From NCBI RefSeq assembly GCF_001039355.2, contig NW_019775660.1, positions 1-64,000 on the forward strand: a stretch of 64,000 bases of DNA. Reading direction: 5' to 3'. Shown here piece after piece: positions 33,765 to 61,700 of this stretch. A model generated the notes under the pieces. The model worked only from the letters and a program-made list of their open reading frames with translations. It was not told the origin of the DNA and searched no databases. This DNA comes from Lingula anatina (taxonomy: Eukaryota > Brachiopoda > Lingulata > Lingulida > Lingulidae). Each line of letters starts with the position of its first letter. Within the stretch, counting starts at the first letter, position 1. The position numbers were made by a program, and so were the translations under genes.

Positions 33765-35923
33765 TTAAGTCGATGCCTTCGGATCGGGGACATCTGGGCT
33801 ACTGTCAGACGTCATTTCCGGATTTCGATTTTCCATTTCTTTCTCTTTGACGCCAAAATTGGACCACTTTTGTTGCTTTCCTGAAGCATACATGGCGTAG
33901 ATGACCACTCCCGCTAGCTCCAGTGTCGCTGTCACCCAGAACACGTGTGCCCAATCGTCAGGCGCCTGGAGATATATATGACCGCATTTAAAACAATGGA
34001 CTAACTAGTCCGCGGGTCAAAGATGGCGACCAACTAAAAAGCTTGTCGTCTAATCCGCTAATAGACACTGAATAGGCCTAGATATCCCGTGGGGAAGTAT
34101 TCAAGTGGGTCAGCAAAATTGTTCTGAAAGCCGTTAGTGTTAGTGAGAGAGATAATTTAAGATACCATAGAAAACCCACTTAAGAGAGTCTTAAAACGCA
34201 ATCCGTGGTGAAAATTTAAATCAATATTGACGACATACGTAGATCAATGGTATACTGTGGTATTGTTGATGATATCTAAAGTATGTTTGTCTAGTTGGTT
34301 TATATCATTCAAGGTGTTGTGCTCCAGACACGTTACCCGTGACTTCGTCAACCTGGCCACCGCCGTGGGCATCACCATGCCTCCCACACCCCCCATCTTG
34401 GATATCCCCATCAATATACTGGCGTAGTCCCTAGCCAGGTCAAGGGGGTTCGCTTGATACCCTACAGGTCATAAAAATATATGAAATCATGCAACGCCAT
34501 TTTTTTGCGAGAATAATTTTTGAATAACGTAAAAAGTATGCAGGGTGGGATATTTTTTGGGGAAAAAAAGTATACCATGATTATGATTACTTTACGTCAG
34601 GATACGCCATGGATACGCCATGTTTTATTTTTCAAAAGGTGGGGGGAGGGGCGTGTTAACCTACCCCTTCACCCCAAATATATACATGTATGCATAACAA
34701 AATATGGTGGGCAATAAAGGCAATTATGTTTCTTTGTTTGACGATAGATGTCGGCAACATACCTGATGCGGCTATTCCGCTGAAACCGCAAGATAAGCAA
34801 AACAATATGACTGCCAGCACTTCACTTTTTACAAAACCCATGGCTATGAGAATGCTGGCCTCTGCGGCAAACCCTGGAATAATCAATATCAACACTGATA
34901 CGAAGGCTTGTTGAAGAAGTGAGAATATTTAAAGGAAAGATTACTTTTTTCAAGCAAATTGAAACTAAACTGTAGACGACTCTGTATATATGGACGACGC
35001 TAAATACGTGAAAAAAAAGGAAATAAAAAGTGAAAGTAAATACATGCATCTTTTTATGTATGTCTACGTTATCAGTTAAATTACACAGCCTTCACACCAT
35101 TTCACTGCCAAAGTAAATACACTAAAGTGTGTCACGGACGATAGCTAAAAAACTGACATGATATAACGCAATGCTAATATTTAATGGCACTTGATAACAC
35201 TTCATATATTGCCTCTGATTCATCCACGGTTATATCAACTATTTCATCATGCCATGCCATGAAGATATATATACAGTTACAGATAGCGCCATACACACCG
35301 CAGCAATTAAACAGTTTCCTGGCCAGTGTCCTTGGTATCAGTTTCTTCTTCAGTATTGTGTCTACAAGTAGTCCTCCGACGGAGACAGTTACAGTAGTCA
35401 CGAAGAAAGGAAGGGCGGAATATAGGCCGATCTGCAAATGAATTAATTTTCCCTCGATTTAACTCGATTTTTAAAGACATGCAGTGCGCGTCAGACCTAT
35501 ATATAACAAATCATATGGCCTTCCAGCGATTTTTCGCTTCTCCAAATATTTATTTATTCATTTATTTGTTTATTTTTATTTTGTCGTTGTACTTACCAAG
35601 TCTATACTCCTTCCAAACGTATTGTCTAAATACTCGGGCAGGTAATTTGTGACAAGTAACAGGACCCAACTTCTCGTTGTCCCAGCAACGAACACCGCCC
35701 ACACTGCAGGTGACGTCAATATGTCCTTCCAAGGTATACTTTTCACCTATATACGACAGTATTAAAATGCCTTGTGATAACTATTGTAATGCAATTTAAT
35801 GTAATGTAATACAATACAATACAATATTTAAGTCACCATTATTCTCTTCTAGTGAAAATTCTGCAGAAATAGGACTCGATTGCTCAACAGAAACCTTTAG
35901 TTTTGCTCACAAAAGGACATTAC

Positions 35924-35967
<44 letters not shown>

Positions 35968-36749
35968 CTTATATGGCACCTTACGTGCTACCTCAAGGCG
36001 CCTTACTATAATGTATAATATAACTAAAATCATTAAAATTACTACAATATTTAAATCTATCTTATAAATGATAATGATAAATCTTTTTTTATAGAAATAG
36101 CAAAATCAATGCAAAAAATAAATAAATAAATAAATAAATAAATAGCTAAATGTTTTTATGTTTCGTCTTTTAATACTAAGCTTGAGATGGAATCTCACTT
36201 TGTCCTTTGAACTCCCCGACGTTGCTCCGACGTTTTCTTTTTCGAACAGCATTCTTTCCTTTTCTCCAAGTCTGTCTGGAGACTTGTGCGGAGACTCAAA
36301 CACAAATACGAACCACACAATAACCCAAAGTCCTCCAGCGCCACCTATTGTAAAGAAAAATTATCTTAATTATCTCTCTTTTCATCCATCAAAATTAATG
36401 GAATATATTCAAGCATCTCTTTTTTCTAAATTTGTTCGTCTTTTCGCGTTCATAAACAAATATTATGAGATTTGATATCCATTGGCATACTTATAGATGC
36501 TTACACATATTTATTCATTAATCTACTTAATTATTCATCTATATATTTTTATTTAATACAAAAGCACAGGAGGGGAGCTTCCCTCGGTTTTATGGCAAGT
36601 TTTTCAGCTACACATAATCTCTGTTTGTCTACTCACTGTACATGTAAAATATATACTCCCATCCAACGTGACAATTTACTATGCCCGTCAACAGCATTGC
36701 CACTGCCGGCCCGCAGTAAGCACCTTGAAATATACGAGTAGGCAATTTC

Positions 36750-36827
<78 letters not shown>

Positions 36828-39598
36828 GTCAGTCACACTGCGATTCATAAATGATCCCCGGCAATCATTCGCCTCACCCTACCCTGCCAAAAAGTTTAAG
36901 TAATTAATTTATTGATTGATTGAAAGGTGGAAAATATATTTCACTGAAAGGCTTATCTAATTTGTGTCTTGTGAAGCGATTTACATCAGAACCGGTCCAG
37001 GTAATTCATTTCTTGAACGGACAGAATTTTTAATTCTCCCATTCCTTAACCTTGGTGACGCACCACAGACCCAAACCGGTTTGGATTTAATTCGTGACTG
37101 AGAGCCCTCCCCCCTCCTTGTGTCGGGGGCACCATGAATGTTGAAGGGTTATCAGAAATTACGCAGATAAAGCCACTCTTTCCGATAATATTTTCGATAA
37201 TTTTATTTAATTGGGCACACTTATTGACTCAGTCCCAAATGCCTTGATAAGTAGCACGGAACTTGGAATAAACAGAACCTCGTCGATATCTTAATTATGT
37301 TATACCGTAAGGTGTTTGCTAGGGCCCATCATACACCTACTTATATAATGGGTCCAAAGTATATCAAATAACAATAGTTTGTGATCTGTATTAGAATGCT
37401 TATCATGTGGAAACAAATCATTCATTATGAACAGTGTCGTAAAATATGGGAATTTTAATTAGTCATTTAACAATTTGCTATCTTTGCGTTGAAATGGATA
37501 GGCTGACACTGTATTATGAGATAACCTCTGTGAACAAACAATGGAAAATGGTGATAAAAAAGCACAACATTAGTCTTCGTCTGATAATACATAAAGAGCT
37601 AAATTAAATGTCCACTCATGCCAAATCCACGATGTTATTGACTGAGAAGCCCGGAATTTTGTTTTACATGTTTAAGGTGATATTCTTGAGTGCGAAAAGG
37701 AAGATATTAAATTTTCTCTCCCATCATTTGACATGAAAGCGAATTATTAGACAGTCTTTGATGTTTTATGTTACGGCTGATGTTTGAATTCGGGGCTTTG
37801 GTTACCTGATAATGAAAATAAAGCCAGTCGGTTTTTCTCGTTCTCTGGGGCCCAGACGCTCCATATTCCTTGCATGGATGGGACAATTACCCCCTGGAAA
37901 TACAGTGACGACTCATTTTTGCCCAATGGCATCAATGTGAGTGTTGTGTTTTTATCTTAGAATGCACCATTTACTAAAGTTATCAACTTCATTCTGCACA
38001 ATATGTAAGATAATTCAAATATTAGTATTCTCCCTTCAAGAAATCACCGAGTTACACGTCACATCTTTTCAATTATTACGTCACATTTCCATATTATCGC
38101 CACGTCACACGGCCCACAGAAGTCGTGAACCCGAAAAATTTTTGAAACGGTCCTCAAAGTTACAAGTGACACAGCACATATTTGTAGCTCTGCAATTAGC
38201 GAACCGAACGTAACGCCACAAAATATCTGTGTGATACGTCACATACACTTCATCCAAATGACGTGTTACATCTGACGTCACTTACCTCAGCTAAGCCCTG
38301 TAACACTCGTATGGCTACCACGTAACCAAAATGCAAAGGCATAAGAGTCGGTATAAGGGCAAACAGTGCAAATGTTACCAAGTGGGCACCGGCAAATACT
38401 CTGAAGAGAGAGGTGTTTCATTAGCACATGTATCACACACCTTGGTGTCAATCTGTAAAACTTGCTAATAACATATCGGTAAGCAAATGTTCAGTAAAGT
38501 TATAATTCCGATACTTGGAATTGATGGAATTTTAACTGACACTTTTAGAAATCTTGCACAAACGTTGCCAAATTGGCATCGGCAATTACTCTGAAGAGAG
38601 AGGCGTTTCATTAGCACGTGCACCGCATACGTTGGTTCCTTTTGAAAGTGCTGGTATTCAAAATTAAGGGTATTGTAAGCCTTTATTAACATCTAGGTAC
38701 CGAAAATGAGTTTTCCTGCATCTAATTATTCAATATTGCATCTATCTTTGTGCTGATTTAAAAGAATATATAAAGTATCTGCGTTTATATTTCTTGTTGC
38801 AATGTATAAGCATATGCAAATAAAAGTTCTATTTTAGGTGAAATAGCAATCGGTATGGGGCGTAACTTCATCACTGAACAAGATTTTATCACGAAAATTG
38901 GCTACGTTGACCACAAGTGTATGGACTACAATCCCGTGCCGTCATTTTGTTATGGAGTTAAGAGCCCTTAATCACAGATTTTCATAAAACAAAGGCATTA
39001 TGTCGCTTTATCAAGTCACCTGTGAGCGGGAAATGCGGCAGCAAGTATTCCCCCTGGTATCTGTGTAATAATGTAGCCATAGCCGTATGCACTGAACACC
39101 CACCCAACATCCTCCGTGGTCCAAGCCAGCCGCTGGTGGGAGATGCACTGAGAACAAGATTTGAAAATAAACGAATAATTATAATTAATAACTTCATTAA
39201 GTTATGTACTCAGGCGGTTCTTTTGCTTAAAAAGGGAGAGGGGGTTGGGTTTCCTCGTTACGGTAATGTATAAGACTTGGTAAATATAACACTTATTGTG
39301 ATATGTAAGCCCATAACGTAAGGATAGAAGAAAGCTTGGTCTTTTCTCGTTTGATGCATTATTTTTGAGAGGGAGAAATGACGATGGGGTACCTCCTAAC
39401 GCGATGAGTGCGGGGGGGGGGGATGACGTAACCTCTACGCCCTACCCTAGATCCGTCATTGCATCAGCCGTTGCCTGCCTGCAAGAGTGCACGTATTTCG
39501 AGCTTTTCATTGGGAAAGATTGTGTGTTTTAGATAAGAAAGAAAAAAGCACTTAGTAAATAGCATAAGAACACTCATTTTTTTTGCCTCTCTTTCTCT

Positions 39599-39661
<63 letters not shown>

Positions 39662-39705
39662 TGCGAATATGTATATATAGTTTCTTTATCTTCGCGTTGT
39701 TACGT

Positions 39706-39749
<44 letters not shown>

Positions 39750-39960
39750 TTGACAGAAAGACACACAGGCGGAGAAAATTCGAGATAGAGAGAAAATAGT
39801 TCACCTTAACGCTTTCCTCAGGTCTTGTTGTATTTTTTGCTACTATACTCGTCACAGTCACGGCCAGCACACTACGCAGTCCAAACGATATACACAACCC
39901 CAGAAACCCCAGCACAGCCACCACGTAACGTCTCGGGATGCACCCACAACACGCTGGCAT
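33765..39960 (-). CDS. SLC17-family organic anion transporter (sialin/VGLUT-like)
   Basis: Minus strand, 11 coding exons in transcript order: 39805-39960, 39020-39147, 38286-38400, 37806-37893, 36637-36723, 36199-36344, 35597-35746, 35299-35431, 34763-34873, 34337-34461 and 33765-33965. All phases agree, giving 479 residues, about the length of sialin (495) and shorter than VGLUTs (about 560). It is a major-facilitator protein of about 12 membrane helices that should move organic or inorganic anions with H+ or Na+. Family motifs are [12 protein letters not shown] in helix 1, [12 protein letters not shown] in helix 2, RVLQGLAEG in helix 4 with its acidic residue, [15 protein letters not shown] in the loop, and FASGEK-like YASGKQQ near the C terminus. 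After the helix 1 Arg the usual N-L is replaced (RSVLAV), and the VGLUT helix 2 His is absent, so a glutamate role is doubtful. An acceptor CTCTCAG directly before the ATG suggests an upstream 5' UTR exon. The C-terminal tail is hydrophilic. Confidence 0.92.
35924..35967. repeat. (AAT)n microsatellite
   Basis: A trinucleotide run in the transporter intron between coding exons 6 and 7. Confidence 0.95.
36114..36143. repeat. (AAAT)n microsatellite
   Basis: A tetranucleotide run in the transporter intron just past exon 6. Confidence 0.9.
36752..36825. repeat. (CA)n(GA)n microsatellite
   Basis: A compound repeat 30 bp upstream (in transcript sense) of the exon 5 acceptor of the transporter. On that strand it gives a long CT tract that may act as part of the polypyrimidine region. 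Confidence 0.9.
38053..38282. promoter_or_regulatory. Cluster of ACGTCA (CRE half-site) motifs
   Basis: Within about 230 bp of the transporter intron between coding exons 3 and 4, ACGTCA occurs at 38056-38061, 38078-38083, 38102-38107 and 38236-38241. TGACGT occurs at 38259-38264 and a full TGACGTCA at 38273-38280. The density suggests an intronic enhancer bound by CREB/ATF factors, but a diverged tandem repeat could give the same picture. Confidence 0.35.
38545..38640 (-). pseudogene. Dead partial copy of transporter exon 3
   Basis: About 80 bp here repeat the 5' end of transporter coding exon 3 with its acceptor and upstream intron (about 38366-38450). Read on the minus strand after CTTCAG at 38590, it gives [14 protein letters not shown] and then a stop, aligned with [13 protein letters not shown] in the real exon. 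The acceptor is intact but no donor is reached in frame. It is a remnant of a tandem exon duplication. Confidence 0.65.
38671..38985 (+). repeat. Interspersed repeat, copy B
   Basis: The second copy of the family at 18497-18870, same orientation, here in the transporter intron between exons 2 and 3. The ends are blurred and there is no coding frame. Confidence 0.75.
39602..39660. repeat. (GT)n(GA)n microsatellite
   Basis: A compound repeat in the first coding intron of the transporter. Confidence 0.95.
39707..39749. repeat. (GT)n microsatellite
   Basis: A second GT run close to the previous one, about 55 bp from the exon 1 donor. Confidence 0.95.
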
Positions 39961-40818
39961 CCTGAGAGTAAATCGAACAAACAAATTCCTTGCAGATTAA
40001 TGAGAGCCACTGTCCGCGTGCGTTTAATTTTCTCCTCCGAGAAACTAGAACTGAATTCGCCAAATGCCTGCTGTTGTCAATATTTTAGCAACAATGTATT
40101 TTAGCAACACGGTTCAAGTCTTGAAAAAAACCAATAAATGGTGTAGTTGCTGTCTTTTTAATCCCTTTTCCTCCAAGTTCGCTCGTGGGTTCTATTAGTT
40201 TTATAACGTGTTCCTCGGTATCCAACAGCTTTAAATTTGGTCGCCTCTTCGTAACTTTTTTGTTTTGACCCTTTGACAGTCGTCGCTTTTTTTATCGCGT
40301 TGTGACAGGGCACGCGTCCCAGTTCTAGCGAAGGACGTGTTTACACTTGGCTAAAATGGATCGATTTGAATGACTTTCACTTAACATATGACGTCATCTG
40401 ACATATATTACAGTTTCTATCACGATGGATCGAATAACATTGCCACTGGCTAGATAACGAGTCCACTCCTCAGTGGAAAGCTAACAGTATTTTGATCGAC
40501 AGTTTGTAAATATTTCCAACGTGTAACCCGCTCCCTAAAATCACGCATTGTTTTGATGTTACAGGTATAGGCTTATGTGTGGCGACACAAGTACAATGTC
40601 TAGTCTAGGTACCTTACTTCCTAGACGACAATAGATTACTGTATTATAAGATAACTGGATTATTGGATATAATGCTCCTCGTCTTTTGGGGACATCTGAT
40701 ATACACTTGCCACTTGAGGAAAAGTGCTCCAGGACTGCGCGTTTGAAATAGATAAATCGGATGAATGGATAAATTAATTAAATGATAGACGGGTGGATCG
40801 ATGGATGAGGAAAGAAAA

Positions 40819-40858
40819 AATGAATGAATGAATGAATGAATGAACGAATGAATGAAAA

Positions 40859-40902
<44 letters not shown>

Positions 40903-40925
40903 GGAGGGAGGGAGGGAAGGAGGGA
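40819..40925. repeat. (TGAA)n(GAAA)n(GAGG)n compound microsatellite
   Basis: Consecutive tetranucleotide runs with purines on the + strand. Confidence 0.9.
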
Positions 40926-41687
40926 ACAAATAAATTGATGGATGGATGAAAGGTCAAAAAGACTGGAAGAAAGGCAGGTAGATAAACTTTTATGTTCACG
41001 TGCACCTTCATTCTACTGGGTACATTTTGTGAGATTCATAAAGTGAGATCGTAGCGGTAATAGTCTTCATCAAACGTAAAAGTCGCAGGCACAAAATATT
41101 TACTCTGACGGTCTTTTCTCTTTCAAACTATGACGCATTACGACCATTAAAAACTTATTTCAAAGAAGCCAGCATATTAATTATGAAAATACTTCAGCTG
41201 ATATGAAACTTATTACTGAAAACTACAAGCTGGGTATTTGCGTAAAACGTGTTTACCGTGCTTTCAGCAACTTAATCAGCACGTGAAAACAATGAGACGT
41301 GTCACTGAAAAATGTGTAAAATACGCTTAAGTGTGTAGAGGCGACAACCTCGGCCACCCTGAGTAAAAGAGCACATTGAAAACCCACATCTTTTATACGC
41401 ATGCCTCTAATTATAAGGGATACTGGAAGCGGCTGATAGCAGACAGAATGTGAGTTTCTAGAGACGCCTGGAACTCAGGTGACCATTATTTTCCTTTAAA
41501 AATCCATAAAAGTGTCCTCAATAGTGCTTTCAAGTAATTTGACTGAAAAACATTGCGATTGTGCCACTAGACATCATTAACGTCACTGTTTAAAAATTGT
41601 ATTTTTCACAAAACCACGCTTCGAATATTATGCGCCCTCGTTCGCCTAAACCTTGAAATTGTCATATGAAAACATATATACTGCGAA

Positions 41688-41691
41688 GAAA

Positions 41692-41734
<43 letters not shown>

Positions 41735-41735
41735 A
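41688..41735. repeat. (AAAT)n microsatellite
   Basis: About 12 AAAT units. Confidence 0.95.
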
Positions 41736-42400
41736 ACGTGAAATAAAGAAATTGAACAATATTGAATAGAAAATTAATTTAATTCTGAATACGTGTACGG
41801 TGAAAGGCATTATTTAAAAAAGGCCCTATAGTTTTAAATATTTAATAAAATTGGGGATATTGACCGTGTTAAAACGCCCATCATGCAACCTGAATAAATT
41901 CAGATCCGATAAAATGCAGAACCTGCAGTTGCTTCCCTTTGGGACTCGTAAATTTATACATGTCTAGCTTTAGTCTGGGGGGCGATCCCATTAAAAATAA
42001 ATTAATAAATATATATAGGCCTATAGGCCTAAAGATTAAATTGGGTAAAAGCAAGGTGAAAGAAAATCTTTGTAGACACAGTTCAAATTATGCAGCTGTC
42101 TTCTAAAAGAATAGATATCGTGACTTAAAGACCGAAGAATATTACAAGTGTCGAAAATTTCAACAACGCTCCCAACTCTCTCCCCACCTCATATTCAATC
42201 CCCCCCCCCCCCCCCCCAAGCAATACATAATCCCTTTCCCGCCCAAACTCCCACACATGAAAGTCCGTATTATGGGTCTAAAGTATGTTTCAGGTATATA
42301 TTTTTTGACTGGAGCTTTTTTTACTTTTGGTTAAAGAACAGAGCGACCCTAGCGTCTCTAACCAAACATCAAAACACGACTTAAAACGGTGCATTCGCTT

Positions 42401-42456
42401 TGACGTCATCGCACGTAGTTCTCGCGGTGAATAAATACCGTTTAACCCATATAAAA
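42401..42456 (+). promoter_or_regulatory. Candidate FoxJ2/3 core promoter
   Basis: A full CRE octamer TGACGTCA at 42401-42408 and a TATA-like TATAAAA at 42450-42456 lie about 450 bp before the FoxJ2/3 start codon. If used, the 5' UTR would be about 420 bp, or shorter if spliced. Position and motif identity are the only evidence. Confidence 0.4.
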
Positions 42457-42902
42457 CAAATCAATGCGGCTTTTCTTTCCGCTCGACTAGATTCAAATCT
42501 GGAAGTCAGCCCAACGGGGTTTATTTCAGAATAACTGTTGATTGCATTTGCTATCTGAAGAGCGAGGAAAGGGGTGCTACTCTAAAGGGGATGATTTTAG
42601 TGTAAGAGTGACCTAATTCACAAGCCATTGCTACGCAACGCTGCTGGGGGTCACTATGCTATCGATGGAGTGCAAAGGCGTGTGATTGCGATATAAAAAA
42701 TACTACAATATTTGATCTCATCAGTTTGCTCGATACACTCACAGTTTTAGCACCATTCAATGCTTTATGTAATATAGATTATGTTAAATGTCATTTTGAA
42801 GTGATTCAACTACATTCAGTGACAAAATTTGCTGGAGCTCAAATTAGCGCAGTAATTTCAATCACCTGCTCATTTGAAAAATAGATCCTAGGGTAAATCA
42901 AA

Positions 42903-58775
<15,873 letters not shown>

Positions 58776-61700
58776 ATAAAAATTTCGACTTTTTTGACAA
58801 GGTTCTCATGGGGTTGCCACCTGCACTTATTGAACAGCAGGACTTGAGAAAAAAGTTTGTGTACCACAGAACTGTAGAGGGCAGCAGCTATGTATATTTA
58901 CCAGACATTAGAGAGCAGCACTGCTCTTGCAAGACAGTCCCATCCTTAGGTACCATATGTTTATAAAGAGAGCAGTGGATGTATGAAGAAACTGGAGAAA
59001 ATTTCACTGAGCATACAAGACAAACGGAAGACAAGGCTGGCATTAAAATGTGAGGCAGTGAAAGCAGCACTGCAGTGCAGCCAAGAGGAGCCCAGTTGTG
59101 TTTCTTGAGTTAATCAGTTCACAATCTGCTAAAAAAGGTTTTTCTAAAAGAGGAAGAGATTGCTACAGGGTGATGTTTCCTAAACTACTGACCAAAGATC
59201 AGAAAATTTGACCACAAGTGGACACAAACCTGGTTGTTATCTTTTTAAAAGTGTCCAAGGAAAAAAAAAACTTTGTACAAAAGATAACTGCAGCAACATG
59301 TTCTGAGACTATTTAATGATGACTTATTTTTTTCTCCATGAGTATGATATCTATTTAAAGAATATTTTACGTATTGATGCAAATCCATGCATTTGTTTGT
59401 AAATATAAAGATATAGTTATTTCTGTGTGACATGCAGTTATATTACTGAAACCGTCCAGAGTTAATATAATACAGAGAATGATGACTTTCATTATAATAT
59501 ACACATATTCTACATTATATAATTATATATATATTGTGTTTTATATATTATGTAGATTTGAATGTAAATTGTGTTATATGTATATTATACCTTTTTGTGT
59601 TTGTAACATATATGAAATGTTGTTTAGAGATATACATGTATGATATATTAAGTTATATTTTGTAATGAGTTTTGAAGACTATTATATATTGGTAAGAAGA
59701 TCAAGCCCTATGTTGTGTTTTATCCTATTATATGATAGATATAAGGAAAAATGCCTTTTCATGTCATGGATCAGGGTTTAGGTGAGAGTTTATTGTTGAT
59801 ACTTGTCTTTATAATATAGACAGATCATGCTAGGGAAACGACCCAAAAAACAAAGCTTTTTGTGTGGTACAAAGTAGATACAGTTCAATGATAAGTTTGT
59901 TTTTAACATAGTAGTAAATTGTTTTTGTTTTTTTTTTTCCTCTGCGTCGTTTCTTTGAGTCAGTTATGTTGACTGCATTTTCCATAATGATACCTTACTT
60001 TTGTGACTTTCTTTTTATTTACTTCCAACCCTTCAACCCAATGTTCCCATTTTTATTAAGAATTTAATTTAATTGAAATTTTCACTGTTATTATTATTTA
60101 AAAGCCAAGAGGCATTTCATCGTGTTGTGAGAACTAATTCAGGAATTTAGAAGAATTAATTCCAACTCTGGTTGTGATCCCAGACTATTGAAAATCAATT
60201 AGTTACTAATTCTTTTATGTTAAAATGAAAATGCCAAAGCCTAACATCAGGTATTTAATTTTTGTGACAAATATAAATGTTGTCTGATCTGGGCTTGTAT
60301 TTGTTAGATAATTGTTGTTTTCTCTCATGAAAATACAGGATTGGTCCTTCCCTTTATTTGCACTGTTATATTGAAACATTTCTTTCACTTTCTACTTGTT
60401 TCACATTTCATGTAATTCGATAAATGTTTCAGTTGTAAATATGTCAATACAGTTAGTGCATTTTTGGTCGGTTGTGCCTTATTTAAGGTAGGATAATGTA
60501 TTACATTTGATCTTGAAAATTAACATGTTTGGTGTGAAATTGATCACATACGGTAGTAGCACAGTGATCATAGTACCTTTGTTATTGCATGAAATGTTTC
60601 TCTCTCATTTCGCAGGCTTTATTCTAGTCATTATAGTGCTAAGAGAAAAATTGGAATCTTGACTTAGATGCTTAATGACTGCAATGGAGCATATACATAA
60701 TTTAACCAAATTCCGAACATGTCATGTACAGTATGCCCCAAGTTTTATGATTGCGGTTTTAATATGACACTCCTCTACCCAGTATCCATTACACTGAGTT
60801 TCACAGCACGATGTATTGATGGAGACTTTTTGAAAAAATCTTAATTTTACCTCTGAATGCCAATATTTTTACTGTCACAGTGGTAACATTAGTTGTATTG
60901 CTGAACTTTTCCTTTTAATAACCTGCTTTTTCATTTTCGTTTTCAAATATGCAAATGTGAAGTTTGGTAGCATTTGACTGACTTTTCGCAGCCACTGACA
61001 GTTGTATCAACTATGCCACGTGCACGTATGATGCAGAAGTAAGCTTCATGCATGTACTTGTGCACCAAAGGTCACACTCGAAAAGCGTGCAAACTTGCTA
61101 ATTTTAAAACAAACAAACTGACCCGCAATAGATGTAGCTTGCAGTTAAAATTGGTTGTGTTGTATATACTTCTTGCTGGATGATTGAATGTGAAAATAAG
61201 CAGTTGGGTAGTAAGGTAACGAGTCATATTTTTTCGAAATTATCAATCTTTCAGATAGGTACATAATTTTGGAATCCATGAAAGCTGTATTTTTCTATAG
61301 GATTTTTGTGGTGCTTTTGTAGAATAAAACTATAGGGTAGCCTGCTTTTCAATTTTGTTGCGTCCATTCAGTAGGAATGTTGAATTTAAAGAATTTAAGA
61401 CATTAAAGTATACAGTTTAGGTAAAATTCACACTTTTTCCCATTGAAAAGAGCGAGTGAAACTATCCTTATGGGCTCTCTTAACTTAAGCTCTCATGGTT
61501 CCAATTCAGATCAAGTTAAATGACTTAATGCTAATTGTAACCAAGCTGGCGTTAACTTTGCATGATGATAAAGGGGACAAACTTTCTACTGATGTTTTGT
61601 GAGGAAAGTTGATTTTTTATTTATTTATTTATATTTTTATTATTATTATTATTTTTGTTTTGAATGACTGCTTCAGATTTAAACCACCAGAGGGCACTCT

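Larger units (their letters stand above)
39962..42400. other. Divergent intergenic region between transporter and FoxJ2/3
   Basis: The transporter runs leftward and the forkhead gene rightward, so both promoters should lie here. Contents are a compound ATGA/GAAA/GAGG repeat (40819-40925), an AAAT run (41688-41735) and a C run (about 42199-42218). Palindromic TAGGCCTATAGGCCTA lies near 42015-42030. No exon was seen. Confidence 0.55.

Noticed and set aside
33627-33884. Plus-strand frame at the right of the peptide gene
   Set aside because: It is antisense of the last transporter exon (33765-33965).
38982-39197. Minus-strand frame over transporter exon 2
   Set aside because: It is the wrong frame. 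The phase-0 frame gives the family motif [10 protein letters not shown].
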